This document shows, piece by piece, positions 13,850-22,963 of a stretch of 53,104 bases of DNA. The notes under the pieces are model-generated. The model made no database searches, was not told where the DNA came from, and saw only the letters and a program-made list of their open reading frames with translations. Origin of the DNA: a virus; the IMG/VR virus record IMGVR_UViG_3300031787_000166, positions 1-53,104 of that record; one strand, given 5' to 3'. The first letter of the stretch is position 1. Each line of letters starts with the position of its first letter. Made by a program: the position numbers and the translations under genes.

Positions 13850-14359
13850 GTGCTCAACCGCAGCCGTGATCCCCGGGACCACGTAGGGTTCCTCACGCTG
13901 TGGGTGGGAGAGGCGCACCGAGCGCAGCGGTTCCCCAAGTGGGAGCGCGACGAGCTGCTGTCCGAAGCCTACATCCAGGCCGACCGCCTGCTCACCTCGG
14001 TCTACGACCCCGAGCGATCGACCGTCGTCACGTTCCTCAAGCGCTTCCTGCCCGGCGCCGTGCACTACCGCTACTGGACCTCGAACGGATTCCGTTTCAC
14101 CCCCACTGGTCCCCGCTTGAAACTGCACGTTACATCTGATACACTTTGTGAAGTGGTGGCCCCGTCGCCGCCGCCCTCCTCGTTCCAGCTGCCCGACCTG
14201 AGCGAGGAGGAATGGATCATCGTCAGGCTCAGGCTCGATGGATACACCATGTCGCGGATCGCATCCGTGCTGGGGCTGCGTTCGCCCCAGTCCATCTACA
14301 ACAGGATCGTCAAGATCAAGGACAAGTTTCATGGAGAATCCCACACCGATGCCGGTTGA
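13850..14359 (+). CDS. Sigma-factor-like transcription regulator
   Basis: 169 aa, GTG start after GAGGCGG. The N-terminal part (DELLSEAYIQADRLLTSVYD, about 34-53, followed by PERSTVVTFLKRFL) resembles sigma region 2 ('DL.Q...L.....YDP.....F..Y'). The C-terminal part (LSEEEWIIVRLRLDGYTMSR, about 117-136, then IASVLGLRS) resembles a sigma region 4 HTH. A plausible role is redirecting host RNA polymerase to late promoters, since no phage RNA polymerase is seen. It overlaps the next gene by 29 nt. A CCCCCACTG site (14100) lies in the linker. Confidence 0.7.
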   Translation: MLNRSRDPRDHVGFLTLWVGEAHRAQRFPKWERDELLSEAYIQADRLLTSVYDPERSTVVTFLKRFLPGAVHYRYWTSNGFRFTPTGPRLKLHVTSDTLCEVVAPSPPPSSFQLPDLSEEEWIIVRLRLDGYTMSRIASVLGLRSPQSIYNRIVKIKDKFHGESHTDAG

Positions 14360-15746
14360 CCACGGAAGGTCGGCCCGCCTCTACCTCGAGACGGAGGGCC
14401 TCGTCGCCCGCATCCCGTCCATCCGTTCGTCCGACTACTCGTCCGCCCTGTCCGACCCGTTCGGCTACTACCTCCGCCGCCGGCTCGGGCTCACGCCCGC
14501 GCTCATGTACTCGGAGGCCCTCTCGCGGGGCTCATACTTCCACACGCTCTTCGCGCTCTACGACCGCGACGACCGATGGAAGATGTTCCGTGCGCAGTGC
14601 GCGTCCCGTCTCGAGGAACTCAACACCCTGTGCCGCGACCTCTCGTTCACCGAGGCCACCCGCGCCGAGGCGGTGCAGAACGAGCAGATCGACCAGGCGA
14701 CGGCGGCCGCATGGTTCGCCGCGTTCGAGAACCTGCCCTGCCTCGACGGCGGGTCCGCGGCCAAGTGGCTCTTGGGCTACGAGAAGCTGGGCGCCGAGCT
14801 CCGCTTCACGTGGGTGGACGAGCGCACGCCCAAGACCCGTCAGGTCGCGCAGTTCGACCTGCTCCTCCTCAACCGCGACACCAACACCCTGTGGATCGTG
14901 GACGCGAAGACGACCGCCTCGCCCCCACTGATCCGGCTGGCCACGGTCAAGCACGAGTTCCAGACGCAGCACTACCTTCACGCGCTCGAGTGGTTCCTGC
15001 AGCGCGGGCTCCTGCACAAGAGGTACCCGACCCTGCCCAAGAACGTGCGCATCGGCGGCATGATGCACGTCGCCGTGCTCAAGCCCTCGATCCAGTTCGG
15101 GCAGTCCGACCGCGACTTCCACTGGGAATCCGAAGGCAAGCGCACTGGCGTGGCCGGCCGCATCATCCGCACCCCTGTCAACCTGCGCGACCAGGGCACA
15201 CACGTGATCCAGTGGACGGCGAACCAGCCCTACGCCGAGCCGTTCTGCGGCACCGTCGACGAGTGCCTCGCCGAACTGCACGAGCGCACGGGCAAGAAGC
15301 CGGAGAAAGCGTACACCGGCGAACCCTCGCTTCACAACTTTACAAGTCGGTGTCTCCGATGGTACAAGGGCGAGGCCGAGTACATCGACCGGGCGCCCGA
15401 CTTCGTCAACGATCCCCCCATCAACATTTCCTACACGCATGCGTCGGTCATGCTTGACAGGGACTGGCGCAACGACTATCTTTCCCGTGTTGCCATGATC
15501 TACAACTTGGCAACCCTTGAGGCAAACCCATGCAACTTCCTGAAGAACATCGACTCGATCCGAATGGGCGCCAAGCTGGCGCAGTACAGTCCCTTCTACC
15601 TGACGGAGCCGAAGGAGTGGCCGGCGCTGGTGAACAGCAGGCAGTTCCTCGTGGCGCATCGCGACGCCGGCGATCTTCCGGCGATTCCGGAACCGCACGA
15701 GTTCGACGGTCTCGTGGAAAGTCTCGAACCCGCGCCCCAAGTCTGA
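14331..15746 (+). CDS. PD-(D/E)XK (RecB/Cas4-type) exonuclease
   Basis: 471 aa from the ATG at 14331 (AAGGA upstream; ATG 14349 is an alternative). The nuclease core is clear: RGSYFHTL (H71), then GAELRF (E156), QVAQFD (D176), LWIVDAKTTA (D191, K193) and FQTQHYLHAL (Q211/Y215, the QxxxY motif). This is the arrangement of RecB/AddB/Cas4-type exonucleases. Next to a Sak4-like ATPase it is likely the exonuclease half of a phage recombination pair. The long C-terminal region (about 230-471) is not assigned; I see no conserved four-Cys Fe-S cluster. Confidence 0.85.
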   Translation: MENPTPMPVDHGRSARLYLETEGLVARIPSIRSSDYSSALSDPFGYYLRRRLGLTPALMYSEALSRGSYFHTLFALYDRDDRWKMFRAQCASRLEELNTLCRDLSFTEATRAEAVQNEQIDQATAAAWFAAFENLPCLDGGSAAKWLLGYEKLGAELRFTWVDERTPKTRQVAQFDLLLLNRDTNTLWIVDAKTTASPPLIRLATVKHEFQTQHYLHALEWFLQRGLLHKRYPTLPKNVRIGGMMHVAVLKPSIQFGQSDRDFHWESEGKRTGVAGRIIRTPVNLRDQGTHVIQWTANQPYAEPFCGTVDECLAELHERTGKKPEKAYTGEPSLHNFTSRCLRWYKGEAEYIDRAPDFVNDPPINISYTHASVMLDRDWRNDYLSRVAMIYNLATLEANPCNFLKNIDSIRMGAKLAQYSPFYLTEPKEWPALVNSRQFLVAHRDAGDLPAIPEPHEFDGLVESLEPAPQV

Positions 15747-16111
15747 TGTTCGAGGAGGAGTACATCCGCCTCGTCATCGGCCCCAAGCTGCTTCCGCTCT
15801 GTGCAAAGTGCTCGTCGATGCAAGAGGTCTGCTCGGAGTTCCGCGACCAGTGGGGGTTCACCCTCAACCGGACCCGCGCGCTCCGTTGGCTCGACGTCCT
15901 CGGCATCACCCCGAAGAAGCAGACGCTCTTCGTGGGTCTAGCACCGGTCGTCCCGCGCCCTGAGCCCGCGATGATCGACCTCGGGCCTGGCCCGGACACG
16001 TCCGCTCCTCCGATCGACGTTCCGGGTCAGACCCTCTTCCCGGGTTTCACGAACATGGCCCCGCCGGGCGGCATGTTCGCCAACGTTCCCATGCCCGGCT
16101 TCAGCGAGTAA
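15746..16111 (+). CDS. Small putative DNA-binding protein
   Basis: 121 aa, ATG overlapping the previous stop (TGATG). N-terminal half helical with an HTH-like part (SSMQEVCSEFRDQWGFTLNR); C-terminal half is a Pro/Gly/Met-rich disordered tail (PPIDVPGQTLFPGF, MAPPGGMFANVPMP). It lies between exonuclease and Sak4 ATPase, so it may be a recombination accessory factor. Family not recognised. Confidence 0.6.
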   Translation: MFEEEYIRLVIGPKLLPLCAKCSSMQEVCSEFRDQWGFTLNRTRALRWLDVLGITPKKQTLFVGLAPVVPRPEPAMIDLGPGPDTSAPPIDVPGQTLFPGFTNMAPPGGMFANVPMPGFSE

Positions 16112-16120
16112 GGAGATCAG

Positions 16121-17017
16121 ATGTCCGTCACGATGCATGCAGGAAAGTTGCCGCAGCAGCGGTACCCGACCTTGGGGTTCCAAGGTGTGCGGATGGTCCA
16201 TCCGCCCGACAAGCTCTTCGGGCTCCTCTGCGGTCTGCCGGGAGAAGGCAAGTCGCAGTTCGCCCACTCGCACCCCGATGCCTGGGTGTGCAACATGGAC
16301 TCGACCTCGACCCTCGGCAATCCCCGCGCCATCATCTGGCCGGGCATCAACCCGCAGGGCCAGGCGATCGACGTCGACGGCCGCCCCCTCGTCCTCACGT
16401 GGGAGGCGGTCAAGGCGAAGCTCGACATCCTCGTCGCCCTCGCCAAGAACAACGAGCCACGTCCCGCCACCGTCATCTTCGATTCGCTTGGCACGTGGAT
16501 CCCCCTGCTCAAGGACTGGATCACGCGCTCGAACGACAAGGGCGACTGGCGAGACATGGACGGCCGGCGCGCGTGGGACCAGCTCTACGACATGGTGATC
16601 GACACGTGCCTCATGCTGCGCCGCTGCGGCTACGGCGTCTACATCATCTGCCATGTCGTGAACGCCAAGGTTCCGCTCGGCGACGACCGCTACGTGTTCA
16701 AGCCCGAGCTCACGATCACGGACGGGTTCTACAAGCGCCTGTACCCGCTGTTCGAGCTCGTCGCCGCGATCTCGTCCGAGTGGATCACGGAGCAGCGCGA
16801 GGTCGTGCAGCCACCGATTGTCAAGGATGGCAAGACCGTCACCTTGAAGCCGAAGGTGATCACCGAAAAGCGCAAGAAGCATCTCTTCGCGGTAGACTCC
16901 GAGACCCTCTCGGGCATCACGAAGCACCGCGTCAAGATGGCGGGAGAGTTCGAGCTCCCGGAAGAGAACGGCTGGGATGAGTTCGTCCGTCACTACACCA
17001 ACAATGCCAGCGCGTAA
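16121..17017 (+). CDS. Sak4/RecA-like ATPase, probable ssDNA-annealing recombinase
   Basis: 298 aa with AAGGAG before the ATG. Walker A GLPGEGKS (38-45) and Walker B TVIFDSLG (D121) lie in a single RecA-type core, with AAA_24-like features and later polar segments (YIICHVVNAKVPLGDD). Length and motif spacing fit phage Sak4 proteins, which anneal single strands together with an SSB-like partner. The gene order exonuclease - small protein - ATPase - partner supports a phage homologous recombination/replication module. Confidence 0.85.
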   Translation: MSVTMHAGKLPQQRYPTLGFQGVRMVHPPDKLFGLLCGLPGEGKSQFAHSHPDAWVCNMDSTSTLGNPRAIIWPGINPQGQAIDVDGRPLVLTWEAVKAKLDILVALAKNNEPRPATVIFDSLGTWIPLLKDWITRSNDKGDWRDMDGRRAWDQLYDMVIDTCLMLRRCGYGVYIICHVVNAKVPLGDDRYVFKPELTITDGFYKRLYPLFELVAAISSEWITEQREVVQPPIVKDGKTVTLKPKVITEKRKKHLFAVDSETLSGITKHRVKMAGEFELPEENGWDEFVRHYTNNASA

Positions 17018-17045
17018 CGCTGGCTCATTTCACGGAGAGTAAGTC

Positions 17046-17609
17046 ATGGCAAATCAGAAGATGTCCGCACTGTTCGCAGCTCAGAAGAAGGCCTTCGGCG
17101 ACGCCAACCCCGACACGGGCGTGGGTGGTCTCGGAGAGTGGCCGGCGGAGGGCGAGCACGACTGCTACATCCTCGCCCTCGAGATCAATGAGAAGGCGTC
17201 GTACCGCTTCACGGACGGTCAAGGCCAGCAGCTGGAGTTGCCCGCGGTGGAGTTCCGCTTCCGGTACCAGCTCCTCAACGACGAGACCAACCCGGACTCG
17301 CCGCTCGTGTGGGGCGGAGCGCCCTTCACGTTCCCGGACGACGCCGACAAGGTCACGTCGGACGGCCGCCGCACCGGCCTCACGATCGAGCGCAACCGCT
17401 TCTGCGGTCACCTCTCGACCCTGCTTGGAAGCAAGGTCGGAACGGCTGATGGTCTCGACGTGGCCGCGGCGATCGAGAAGGTCACCGAGCTCCTCGGCTC
17501 CGACACGCAGGTCGTCGCGACCGTGCGCTGCCAGTACCGCAAGGGCAAGGGCAACAGCGCCAACCGGATCTACAAGACCGAGTTCCTGACCAAGCTCCTG
17601 TCCCAGTGA
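17046..17609 (+). CDS. Putative ssDNA-binding/DUF669-like partner of the ATPase
   Basis: 187 aa, GGAGAG upstream of the ATG. Beta-rich central part (HDCYILALEINEKASYRFTD, VEFRFRYQLLND) and a basic C-terminal strand (VVATVRCQYRKGKGN). It resembles DUF669/DUF2815-type phage proteins that accompany Sak4 or RecT-like genes and are thought to bind ssDNA. Family assignment is tentative; the position supports it. Ends before a strong terminator. Confidence 0.6.
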   Translation: MANQKMSALFAAQKKAFGDANPDTGVGGLGEWPAEGEHDCYILALEINEKASYRFTDGQGQQLELPAVEFRFRYQLLNDETNPDSPLVWGGAPFTFPDDADKVTSDGRRTGLTIERNRFCGHLSTLLGSKVGTADGLDVAAAIEKVTELLGSDTQVVATVRCQYRKGKGNSANRIYKTEFLTKLLSQ

Positions 17610-17634
17610 CAGGCTGACGAAACCCCCACTGAGC

Positions 17635-17675
17635 GAGGGGGTGGGACCCACAAGTTCCACCCCCTCTTCCTTTCC
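17635..17675 (+). terminator. Strong Rho-independent terminator
   Basis: GAGGGGGTGG (17635-17644) pairs perfectly with CCACCCCCTC (17657-17666), followed by TTCCTTTCC. A CCCCCACTG site (17623-17631) lies just upstream. A second small hairpin, CCTCC/GGAGG (17674-17689), follows. Confidence 0.85.
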
Positions 17676-17753
17676 TCCATGAGGGGAGGCAGGGGTGCAT
17701 CCGGACCAACCTCCTTTCGGTCTATGCCCCGTTGTCTCACGGTAAGCATCGCG

Positions 17754-18242
17754 ATGGATCAGCCTACTGAGCCCCTGCCTCTCTTTGAGGAAACCCGGAT
17801 CCGTGCCCGGATCCTGCCCTACAACCTAAACCTGTACCGCCAGGCCCGCTTCATGGTGCCGCCCGTCTCGGTGCGCATCGACGTCACCCAGGCGCTTGCA
17901 CAGCCCCGCGTAGCCCGCCCGTGGCCGAGCCTCGCCTCTGGAACCCCCACTGATCTGCGGGTCACGCTGAGCCCGCAGGGCCGCCTGTGGCTGGTCGCCA
18001 CGCTGGAGGGCCTTCCGCCCTCGACCGGGCAAGAACTCCTGCCCGGCAGCTTCTCCGTCCGTTCCTCGTTGAACCGGCTGGGGATCGACATCAAGCGCGA
18101 GGCGATCGCCGACCTGGCCGAACGGCTGACCCCGGTCTTCCCCGACCACCGCATCCTGTTCCGGCTCTACCCCCGTCTCGCCACGGGCCTCGCCCAGTTC
18201 AACCAAGACCACAGCTACAGCCGGGTCCTGATCGCGCTCTAG
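17754..18242 (+). CDS. Hypothetical protein, last gene of the plus-strand unit
   Basis: 162 aa from the ATG at 17754; ATG 17724 in the same frame is possible. Sequence MDQPTEPLPLFEETRIRARI then alternating strands and Arg-rich segments (LFRLYPRLATG). No family recognised. It lies beyond a strong terminator, so it needs read-through or its own promoter. Its TAG stop shares a CTAG palindrome with the stop of the convergent 1119-aa gene. Confidence 0.7.
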   Translation: MDQPTEPLPLFEETRIRARILPYNLNLYRQARFMVPPVSVRIDVTQALAQPRVARPWPSLASGTPTDLRVTLSPQGRLWLVATLEGLPPSTGQELLPGSFSVRSSLNRLGIDIKREAIADLAERLTPVFPDHRILFRLYPRLATGLAQFNQDHSYSRVLIAL

Positions 18243-21200
18243 TAGCCCCCGAACGGCTCGAACGGCTGGGCCGCGGCGGCTGCCTGCTGCTGCTCCTGCG
18301 ACAGGGGCAACGCCTCCACGCGCCGCGCCTGCATCCGCTGCCGCGCCGTGTCCGCGCCCGCCAGCGCCTCTTCCTCCAGGCCCATCTGCGGCGACCGCTG
18401 CCGGGACATCTCGAGGTACTGCGGCCGAAGGTCCGGGGGCATCCGGTCCAGGATCCTCTCGCTCCTCGACACCAGCCGGTTCTGCATGGCCTCGTCCAGC
18501 TGGTCCTTGCTGACCGTCAGCTTCATCTTGAAGCGGCGCTCGAACTCCGACTGGATCCCCTGCATCTTCGGAATGTCGTTGGCCAGGAGCGCGGCGATCG
18601 CCCGCCTCCGGTACTGCACAATCTGGTCACGGTTCTTCAACAGCATGCCGTCGAAGTCGCTCGACTCCTTGAAGGTGCCGAGGTCGACGCCGAGCGCGCG
18701 CGCGAAGATCTGCCCCTTCGACTGGTAGTCGATCAGGGTTCCGTCGCCCTTGAAGACGGCCACGCGACCGTCCTCGGTCTGCTGCTTCGGGTCGATGTAC
18801 GTCTTCTGCAGCGAGCCGGGCAGCCCCAGGAGCGGTGAGTTCGGCATGTCGCCCATCATGTTCATCAGGCGCGCCGTGGCCACGCCGCCAGGCAGCAGCC
18901 GCGGGAGGTTGTCCTGCAGGAGCGCGCGCTGCCCAGGGTCCAGGGCGCCGCGCACCATGTTGATCGGGATGTCCACGATCGGGGGGATCGGGATCCACTC
19001 GTTCCCCGTCTGGAAGAACCGGCTGCCGCCGGCCACCTGCCCGAGGCTGGCGCCGTAGAGCGAGGGGCTCAGGTCGACGCCGAACGCATTCTTCCCGAAC
19101 TCGTAGAACATGGCGCTGATGCCCATGCCCCGAATGAAGTCGATGCCCATGCCACCCCAGCCGCGGTCGCCCAGCATCCTCGAGTCCTTCGTCAGCGCCG
19201 TCGCCGACCGCAGCGGGAACGTGAGGAACTGCCGCATCAGCGGGTTGTTGAACGCGCGGCCGAACGGCCCCACCCCCTGAAACATCATCGGCGTGTTCAC
19301 GGTCGAGCCGCCGAACTGCGTCGCGCTCACCATCTCGTCGACGTCGTTGAGCATGCGGTAGTACCCGCCCGTGCCCGGCTTCGTGGTCACGCCCGTGCTC
19401 CGGTACAGGTTCTCCACCGAGTGCGCCGCGACGCTTCGATTCAGCCACTCGGCCTTCTCGAACAACTTCATCGGGTAATCGAAGAAGTAGCTCTCGCGCC
19501 GCGCCACGCCGCTCAGCGCCTCGCTCTTGTGGCTGATCGTGTCGAGCGTCGAGAACGTGTCCCTTCCGATCTGGATCAGGTTCTCCCCGTCCACGTTCGA
19601 GAACTTGAAGTGCTTGTTGATGAGCGCCTCGTGCTCGAGGTCGCCGAGCGCCCTGAACCCGTGCGTCCCCACGCGATCGGCCACGTACCCGCCCATCTCC
19701 TTGAACGCGGCGCCATACGCCTTCATCACGTTGCCGAGCCCACCGTAGACGCTCGTGTACAGCAGGGGCTGCATGAGGTTCATCGCCACGCTGCTCAGGT
19801 TGAGGCCGAGGTGCGTGACGTACAGGTACTTCGCGAGCGTCCCCGTCACCCCCTTCGCCTCGCCGAAGCTCAGCTCCGCGTCCACCATCCCCTTCAGCCG
19901 CGAATGCACTCCCTGCCCCCACTGGCCCGCGCCCTTCAGCGCCTCGCCGACACCCGAGTCCAGCACCGCGCCGAGCGCCTGCTTGCCCTTGATCAGCGCC
20001 ATGTGCGACGCGGTGTGCTCCACCTTCTGCACCCCCACTGCCTGCCGCAGGATCGTCTCGAGCGCCTCCTTCGCGAAGCGGTCCTCGAGCAGGTAGTGCT
20101 GGTCGAAGAAGACCTCGGCCAGCGACTTCTTCGCCGACACCAGCGGGCTCTTGAGCCGCGCCGCCGCGAGCTCCTTCACCTTGGCCTCGCTCGCCATCTT
20201 CAGCGACGAACCGACCGCCTCGTTCACGCGCGGCAGCTCGTCCAGCGTCTGCACGTAGAGCGCATGCGTCACGCCCGTGTCCCTGAAGTAGCGGGCCAGC
20301 GACTCCTGCGCGTTGATCCGGTAGACCCGCGCCGACTCGCCGCGCGCCGTCATGCGCTGCACCCGGTTCACCGCCTTGGACAGCAGCTTCGAGCCGTCGG
20401 CCGTCGGGCCGAACATGCCGTAGAGCTCGCGCAGGTCGTCCGGGTCCCAGGTGCCGGCCACGCTCGACCGGCTCAGCGACGAACCCGTGGCCACGAGCGC
20501 ACGGCTGCGCCGCTGCTCGACGATGTCCATCATGGCGCCGCCACCCTTCACGTCGATGAGGTTGCGCGGCATGTAGTCGGCTGGCTGGTTCTCGATGATC
20601 TGCTTGAGGAACTCCTTCGCGTCGTTCACGTCGAGCTGGCCCTTCGCGATCCGCTGCGCCACGTCCGGCCCCAGCATGATCGCGGCGACCTCCGCGCCGG
20701 TGCCGCTCATCGCGCCCTTCCCCTGCATGCCCATCCTCACGCCCTGCACCATCCGCACCAGCTTGTCCTCGTCGGCCAAGAACTTGCCCGCCTTCGCGCT
20801 CGCCGCAGCGTCCCCGAACATCGCCATGCGGCGCTCCGCCGCCGCGGCGCGGTACGAATCACGGAGCCGCGTGAGCCCCAGCCTCCCGATCTCCGCATCC
20901 ATGTCCGTCGCCAGGTACGCGGGCACCTGCCGCTTGATGAACCCCATCTTGCCCTTCTTGTAGGTGGGGATCAGCTCGGTGCGCGCCTTGTCGAACCCCT
21001 CGAGCGAGGCCCACAGCGCCAGGTTCCGGCGCTTCGCCAGCGCCTTCTTGGAGGGGTCAGCCACCTTGTCGTGGTTGAGAGAGTCAAGGCCGTGCTTCTC
21101 AAGCACCTCGCGCAGCGGCTCGCCGACCCTCTCGAGCAGCTGCTTCTCCAGCTGGTCCACGCCCTTGGCGAAAGCCTGCGTGGCCGGCGTCAGCGCCGTC

Positions 21201-21598
21201 CCCCTGAACATCTGCTGCGGAGCCAGCAACCCGAGCGCCGCATGCAGCCCGCCCTGCTCCTTCACGAACGGGTGGAACCGCGCGCCCATGTCGAACACGG
21301 CCTTGCCCGAGCGGGCGAGCATGCTTCCCCCCACTGGACTCGTGACGGCCATCAACAGCACGAACGGATTCGTCAGGATGTCCACCGCCGTGTCCGTGAC
21401 GGCGTTGCGGCCGATGCGGTCCTTGAGCCGATCGACCAGCGAATCCCGCTCCGAAGGGCTCAGCCCGTCCGCGTCCACCAGCGTCTGCATGGCGCCGCGC
21501 GCGGTCATCTCCCCGTCCAGCGCCTGCGTCAGCAGCACCATCGGCTTGTCGTAGGACGCAAGCGACTCGTACCGGAGGTTCATCGGCATCTGGCTCAT
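18239..21598 (-). CDS. Very large probable internal virion (DNA-ejection) protein
   Basis: 1119 aa, last gene of the minus-strand virion unit. Helical and amphipathic, rich in Ala, Met, Gln and Arg, with hydrophobic segments (YVTHLGLNLSSVAMNLMQPL; AVDILTNPFVLLMAV). Its C-terminus is Gln/Ala-rich. Size and position after the nozzle and other large helical proteins recall the largest ejection protein of T7-like phages (gp16), but I see no lytic transglycosylase motif. A terminator (21612-21643) lies between it and the upstream gene, so it may have a separate promoter. Confidence 0.65.
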   Translation of the reverse strand: MSQMPMNLRYESLASYDKPMVLLTQALDGEMTARGAMQTLVDADGLSPSERDSLVDRLKDRIGRNAVTDTAVDILTNPFVLLMAVTSPVGGSMLARSGKAVFDMGARFHPFVKEQGGLHAALGLLAPQQMFRGTALTPATQAFAKGVDQLEKQLLERVGEPLREVLEKHGLDSLNHDKVADPSKKALAKRRNLALWASLEGFDKARTELIPTYKKGKMGFIKRQVPAYLATDMDAEIGRLGLTRLRDSYRAAAAERRMAMFGDAAASAKAGKFLADEDKLVRMVQGVRMGMQGKGAMSGTGAEVAAIMLGPDVAQRIAKGQLDVNDAKEFLKQIIENQPADYMPRNLIDVKGGGAMMDIVEQRRSRALVATGSSLSRSSVAGTWDPDDLRELYGMFGPTADGSKLLSKAVNRVQRMTARGESARVYRINAQESLARYFRDTGVTHALYVQTLDELPRVNEAVGSSLKMASEAKVKELAAARLKSPLVSAKKSLAEVFFDQHYLLEDRFAKEALETILRQAVGVQKVEHTASHMALIKGKQALGAVLDSGVGEALKGAGQWGQGVHSRLKGMVDAELSFGEAKGVTGTLAKYLYVTHLGLNLSSVAMNLMQPLLYTSVYGGLGNVMKAYGAAFKEMGGYVADRVGTHGFRALGDLEHEALINKHFKFSNVDGENLIQIGRDTFSTLDTISHKSEALSGVARRESYFFDYPMKLFEKAEWLNRSVAAHSVENLYRSTGVTTKPGTGGYYRMLNDVDEMVSATQFGGSTVNTPMMFQGVGPFGRAFNNPLMRQFLTFPLRSATALTKDSRMLGDRGWGGMGIDFIRGMGISAMFYEFGKNAFGVDLSPSLYGASLGQVAGGSRFFQTGNEWIPIPPIVDIPINMVRGALDPGQRALLQDNLPRLLPGGVATARLMNMMGDMPNSPLLGLPGSLQKTYIDPKQQTEDGRVAVFKGDGTLIDYQSKGQIFARALGVDLGTFKESSDFDGMLLKNRDQIVQYRRRAIAALLANDIPKMQGIQSEFERRFKMKLTVSKDQLDEAMQNRLVSRSERILDRMPPDLRPQYLEMSRQRSPQMGLEEEALAGADTARQRMQARRVEALPLSQEQQQAAAAAQPFEPFGGY

Positions 21599-21611
21599 GC
21601 GTCAGAGAGTA

Positions 21612-21643
21612 TCCAAAAGAGAAAGCCGCCCGGGTGGAGCGGC
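21612..21643 (-). terminator. Rho-independent terminator on the minus strand
   Basis: On the minus strand GCCGC (21643-21639) pairs with GCGGC (21629-21625), extended by flanking pairs, followed by TTTCTCTTTT (21624 down to 21615). It ends the transcript after the 145-aa gene and before the 1119-aa gene. Confidence 0.75.
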
Positions 21644-21669
21644 CTCCTCCAAGGGGAAAAGATGCTCGA

Positions 21670-22107
21670 TCAATACTGGCTGCGCCAGCGCACCTGGATG
21701 TGGAAGCCGTCGATGCCCGCGAGGGCACTCGCGCTCACCAGCCACAGCGTCGAGCCGGCCTCCATCAGGTTGTTCGCGGTCTGGATCGTGAAGCCTGCGG
21801 TCGTGCCGGAAATCCAGCGCGCCGGGAAGGTGCCGCCGGACGCCAGCTGCTTGGCCACGGTGATGTTGGTTTGTGCCGCGATGCCCGCGTCGGTGGGGAC
21901 CGCATCGCTCGTGACCTTGACGAAGCGCAGGTCCTCGTTCGCGGTCGGCGCGTCCTGGAAGTACATCACGATCGAGTCGATCACGCTGATCCGGTCGAAG
22001 TGCTGGATCGGGATGAACTGCGCCGTCGTGCCGGGGGTCACGAGAATCGTCGTGACGTGAAAGTCGTTCGGGTAGTAGCGGGTTTCGAGCGGGAGTTGTC
22101 CAGCCAT
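21670..22107 (-). CDS. Small probable structural protein
   Basis: 145 aa, beginning MAGQLPLETRYYPNDFHVTT. Beta-rich, few charges, Thr/Ala/Asn-rich, with alternating strands (DRISVIDSIVMYFQDAP; AGSTLWLVSASALAG): the composition of a head decoration or tail accessory protein. No family recognised. Terminator downstream. Confidence 0.55.
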   Translation of the reverse strand: MAGQLPLETRYYPNDFHVTTILVTPGTTAQFIPIQHFDRISVIDSIVMYFQDAPTANEDLRFVKVTSDAVPTDAGIAAQTNITVAKQLASGGTFPARWISGTTAGFTIQTANNLMEAGSTLWLVSASALAGIDGFHIQVRWRSQY

Positions 22108-22115
22108 GGTTCACC

Positions 22116-22604
22116 TCATCGGGCTTCAATAAGTGCTTCCAACACCCCTTGATTATCAGGGGATCCAGTGGGGGTTCCAAAGCCGCCCGTGGCCATTTGG
22201 TACGCCACGCTCTCAAGGAAGTCGGTGCGCCCACCGCCGATCACGACGGCGCCGTTCGGGATGGCGCGCCCCACCATCAGCTGATTGTACAGCTGCGGGT
22301 TCGCCGTCGCCAGCCGGATCAGATTCTCCGACATGGCCCGCTGCAGGCGCCGCGCGCGCATCGCCCGTGCCGCCTCAAGCCTCTGCCTCTGGAGCTCGAG
22401 CTTGAGGTCCTTGCTGAACCCGGTGAACTCCTCCTTGACCGAGCTCCCCAGCTGGCCGCCCAGCTCCAAGCCCACCAGCGCCGTAGGCACTCCCACTCCG
22501 AACGCCATGCCTGGGCTCGAGAAGTCAAGCCCGACGGCCCTGCCCGCCTTGGCGGGTCCGCTCACGAGCGAACCAAGACTCTTGAATGCTGATCCGACGC
22601 TCAT
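22116..22604 (-). CDS. Hypothetical virion-module protein
   Basis: 162 aa from the ATG at 22604, which overlaps the previous stop (ATGA). Gly/Ser-rich N-terminus with a possible membrane-active segment (GMAFGVGVPTALVGLELGGQ), then a Lys/Gln/Arg coil (LKLELQRQRLEAARAMRARR). The pattern fits a small ejection or tail protein. The open frame extends to 22868 but that part is antisense-like sequence over the neighbouring gene. Confidence 0.6.
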   Translation of the reverse strand: MSVGSAFKSLGSLVSGPAKAGRAVGLDFSSPGMAFGVGVPTALVGLELGGQLGSSVKEEFTGFSKDLKLELQRQRLEAARAMRARRLQRAMSENLIRLATANPQLYNQLMVGRAIPNGAVVIGGGRTDFLESVAYQMATGGFGTPTGSPDNQGVLEALIEAR

Positions 22605-22963
22605 TGAGCCACCTCGATCCACTGGTACTCGGGATTGCGCAGGACCATCCGATCGGCCACGTCGCGCCGCACCGCCGCGGCGAACCCGACCAGACTCTTT
22701 CCCTCCACGACCCGAGACCAAAGCCAGGTTCGAGACTTGCGGCGCACTGCGGCGCTGCCCCGCTCGTCCCAAAGCCACTTGCGCAGGTCCGCCTTGGCCT
22801 TGAGGGCCTCGCCTCGGACGACAAGCGGCCGGCTCGTGACGTTCACGAGCACGTGTCCTGCGGGCCATGGATCTTCGGTCAGCTTCACGAGCGCGAAACC
22901 CTTCCTGTTGTGCTGCTCCACGACCCTGTGGCTCAGCTCCTTGACGTTCTCGAGCTTCACCAT
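22601..22963 (-). CDS. Hypothetical protein
   Basis: 120 aa from the ATG at 22963 (TGATG with the upstream stop; GTG at 22966 also possible). Small alpha/beta protein (VEQHNRKGFALVKLTEDPWP; RTWLWSRVVEGKSLVGFAA). No family recognised. Coupled to genes on both sides. Confidence 0.6.
   Translation of the reverse strand: MVKLENVKELSHRVVEQHNRKGFALVKLTEDPWPAGHVLVNVTSRPLVVRGEALKAKADLRKWLWDERGSAAVRRKSRTWLWSRVVEGKSLVGFAAAVRRDVADRMVLRNPEYQWIEVAQ

Noticed and set aside
19421-22060. 879-codon open frame on the plus strand
   Set aside because: Antisense to the 1119-aa gene; Arg/His/Leu-rich composition typical of GC-rich shadow frames.
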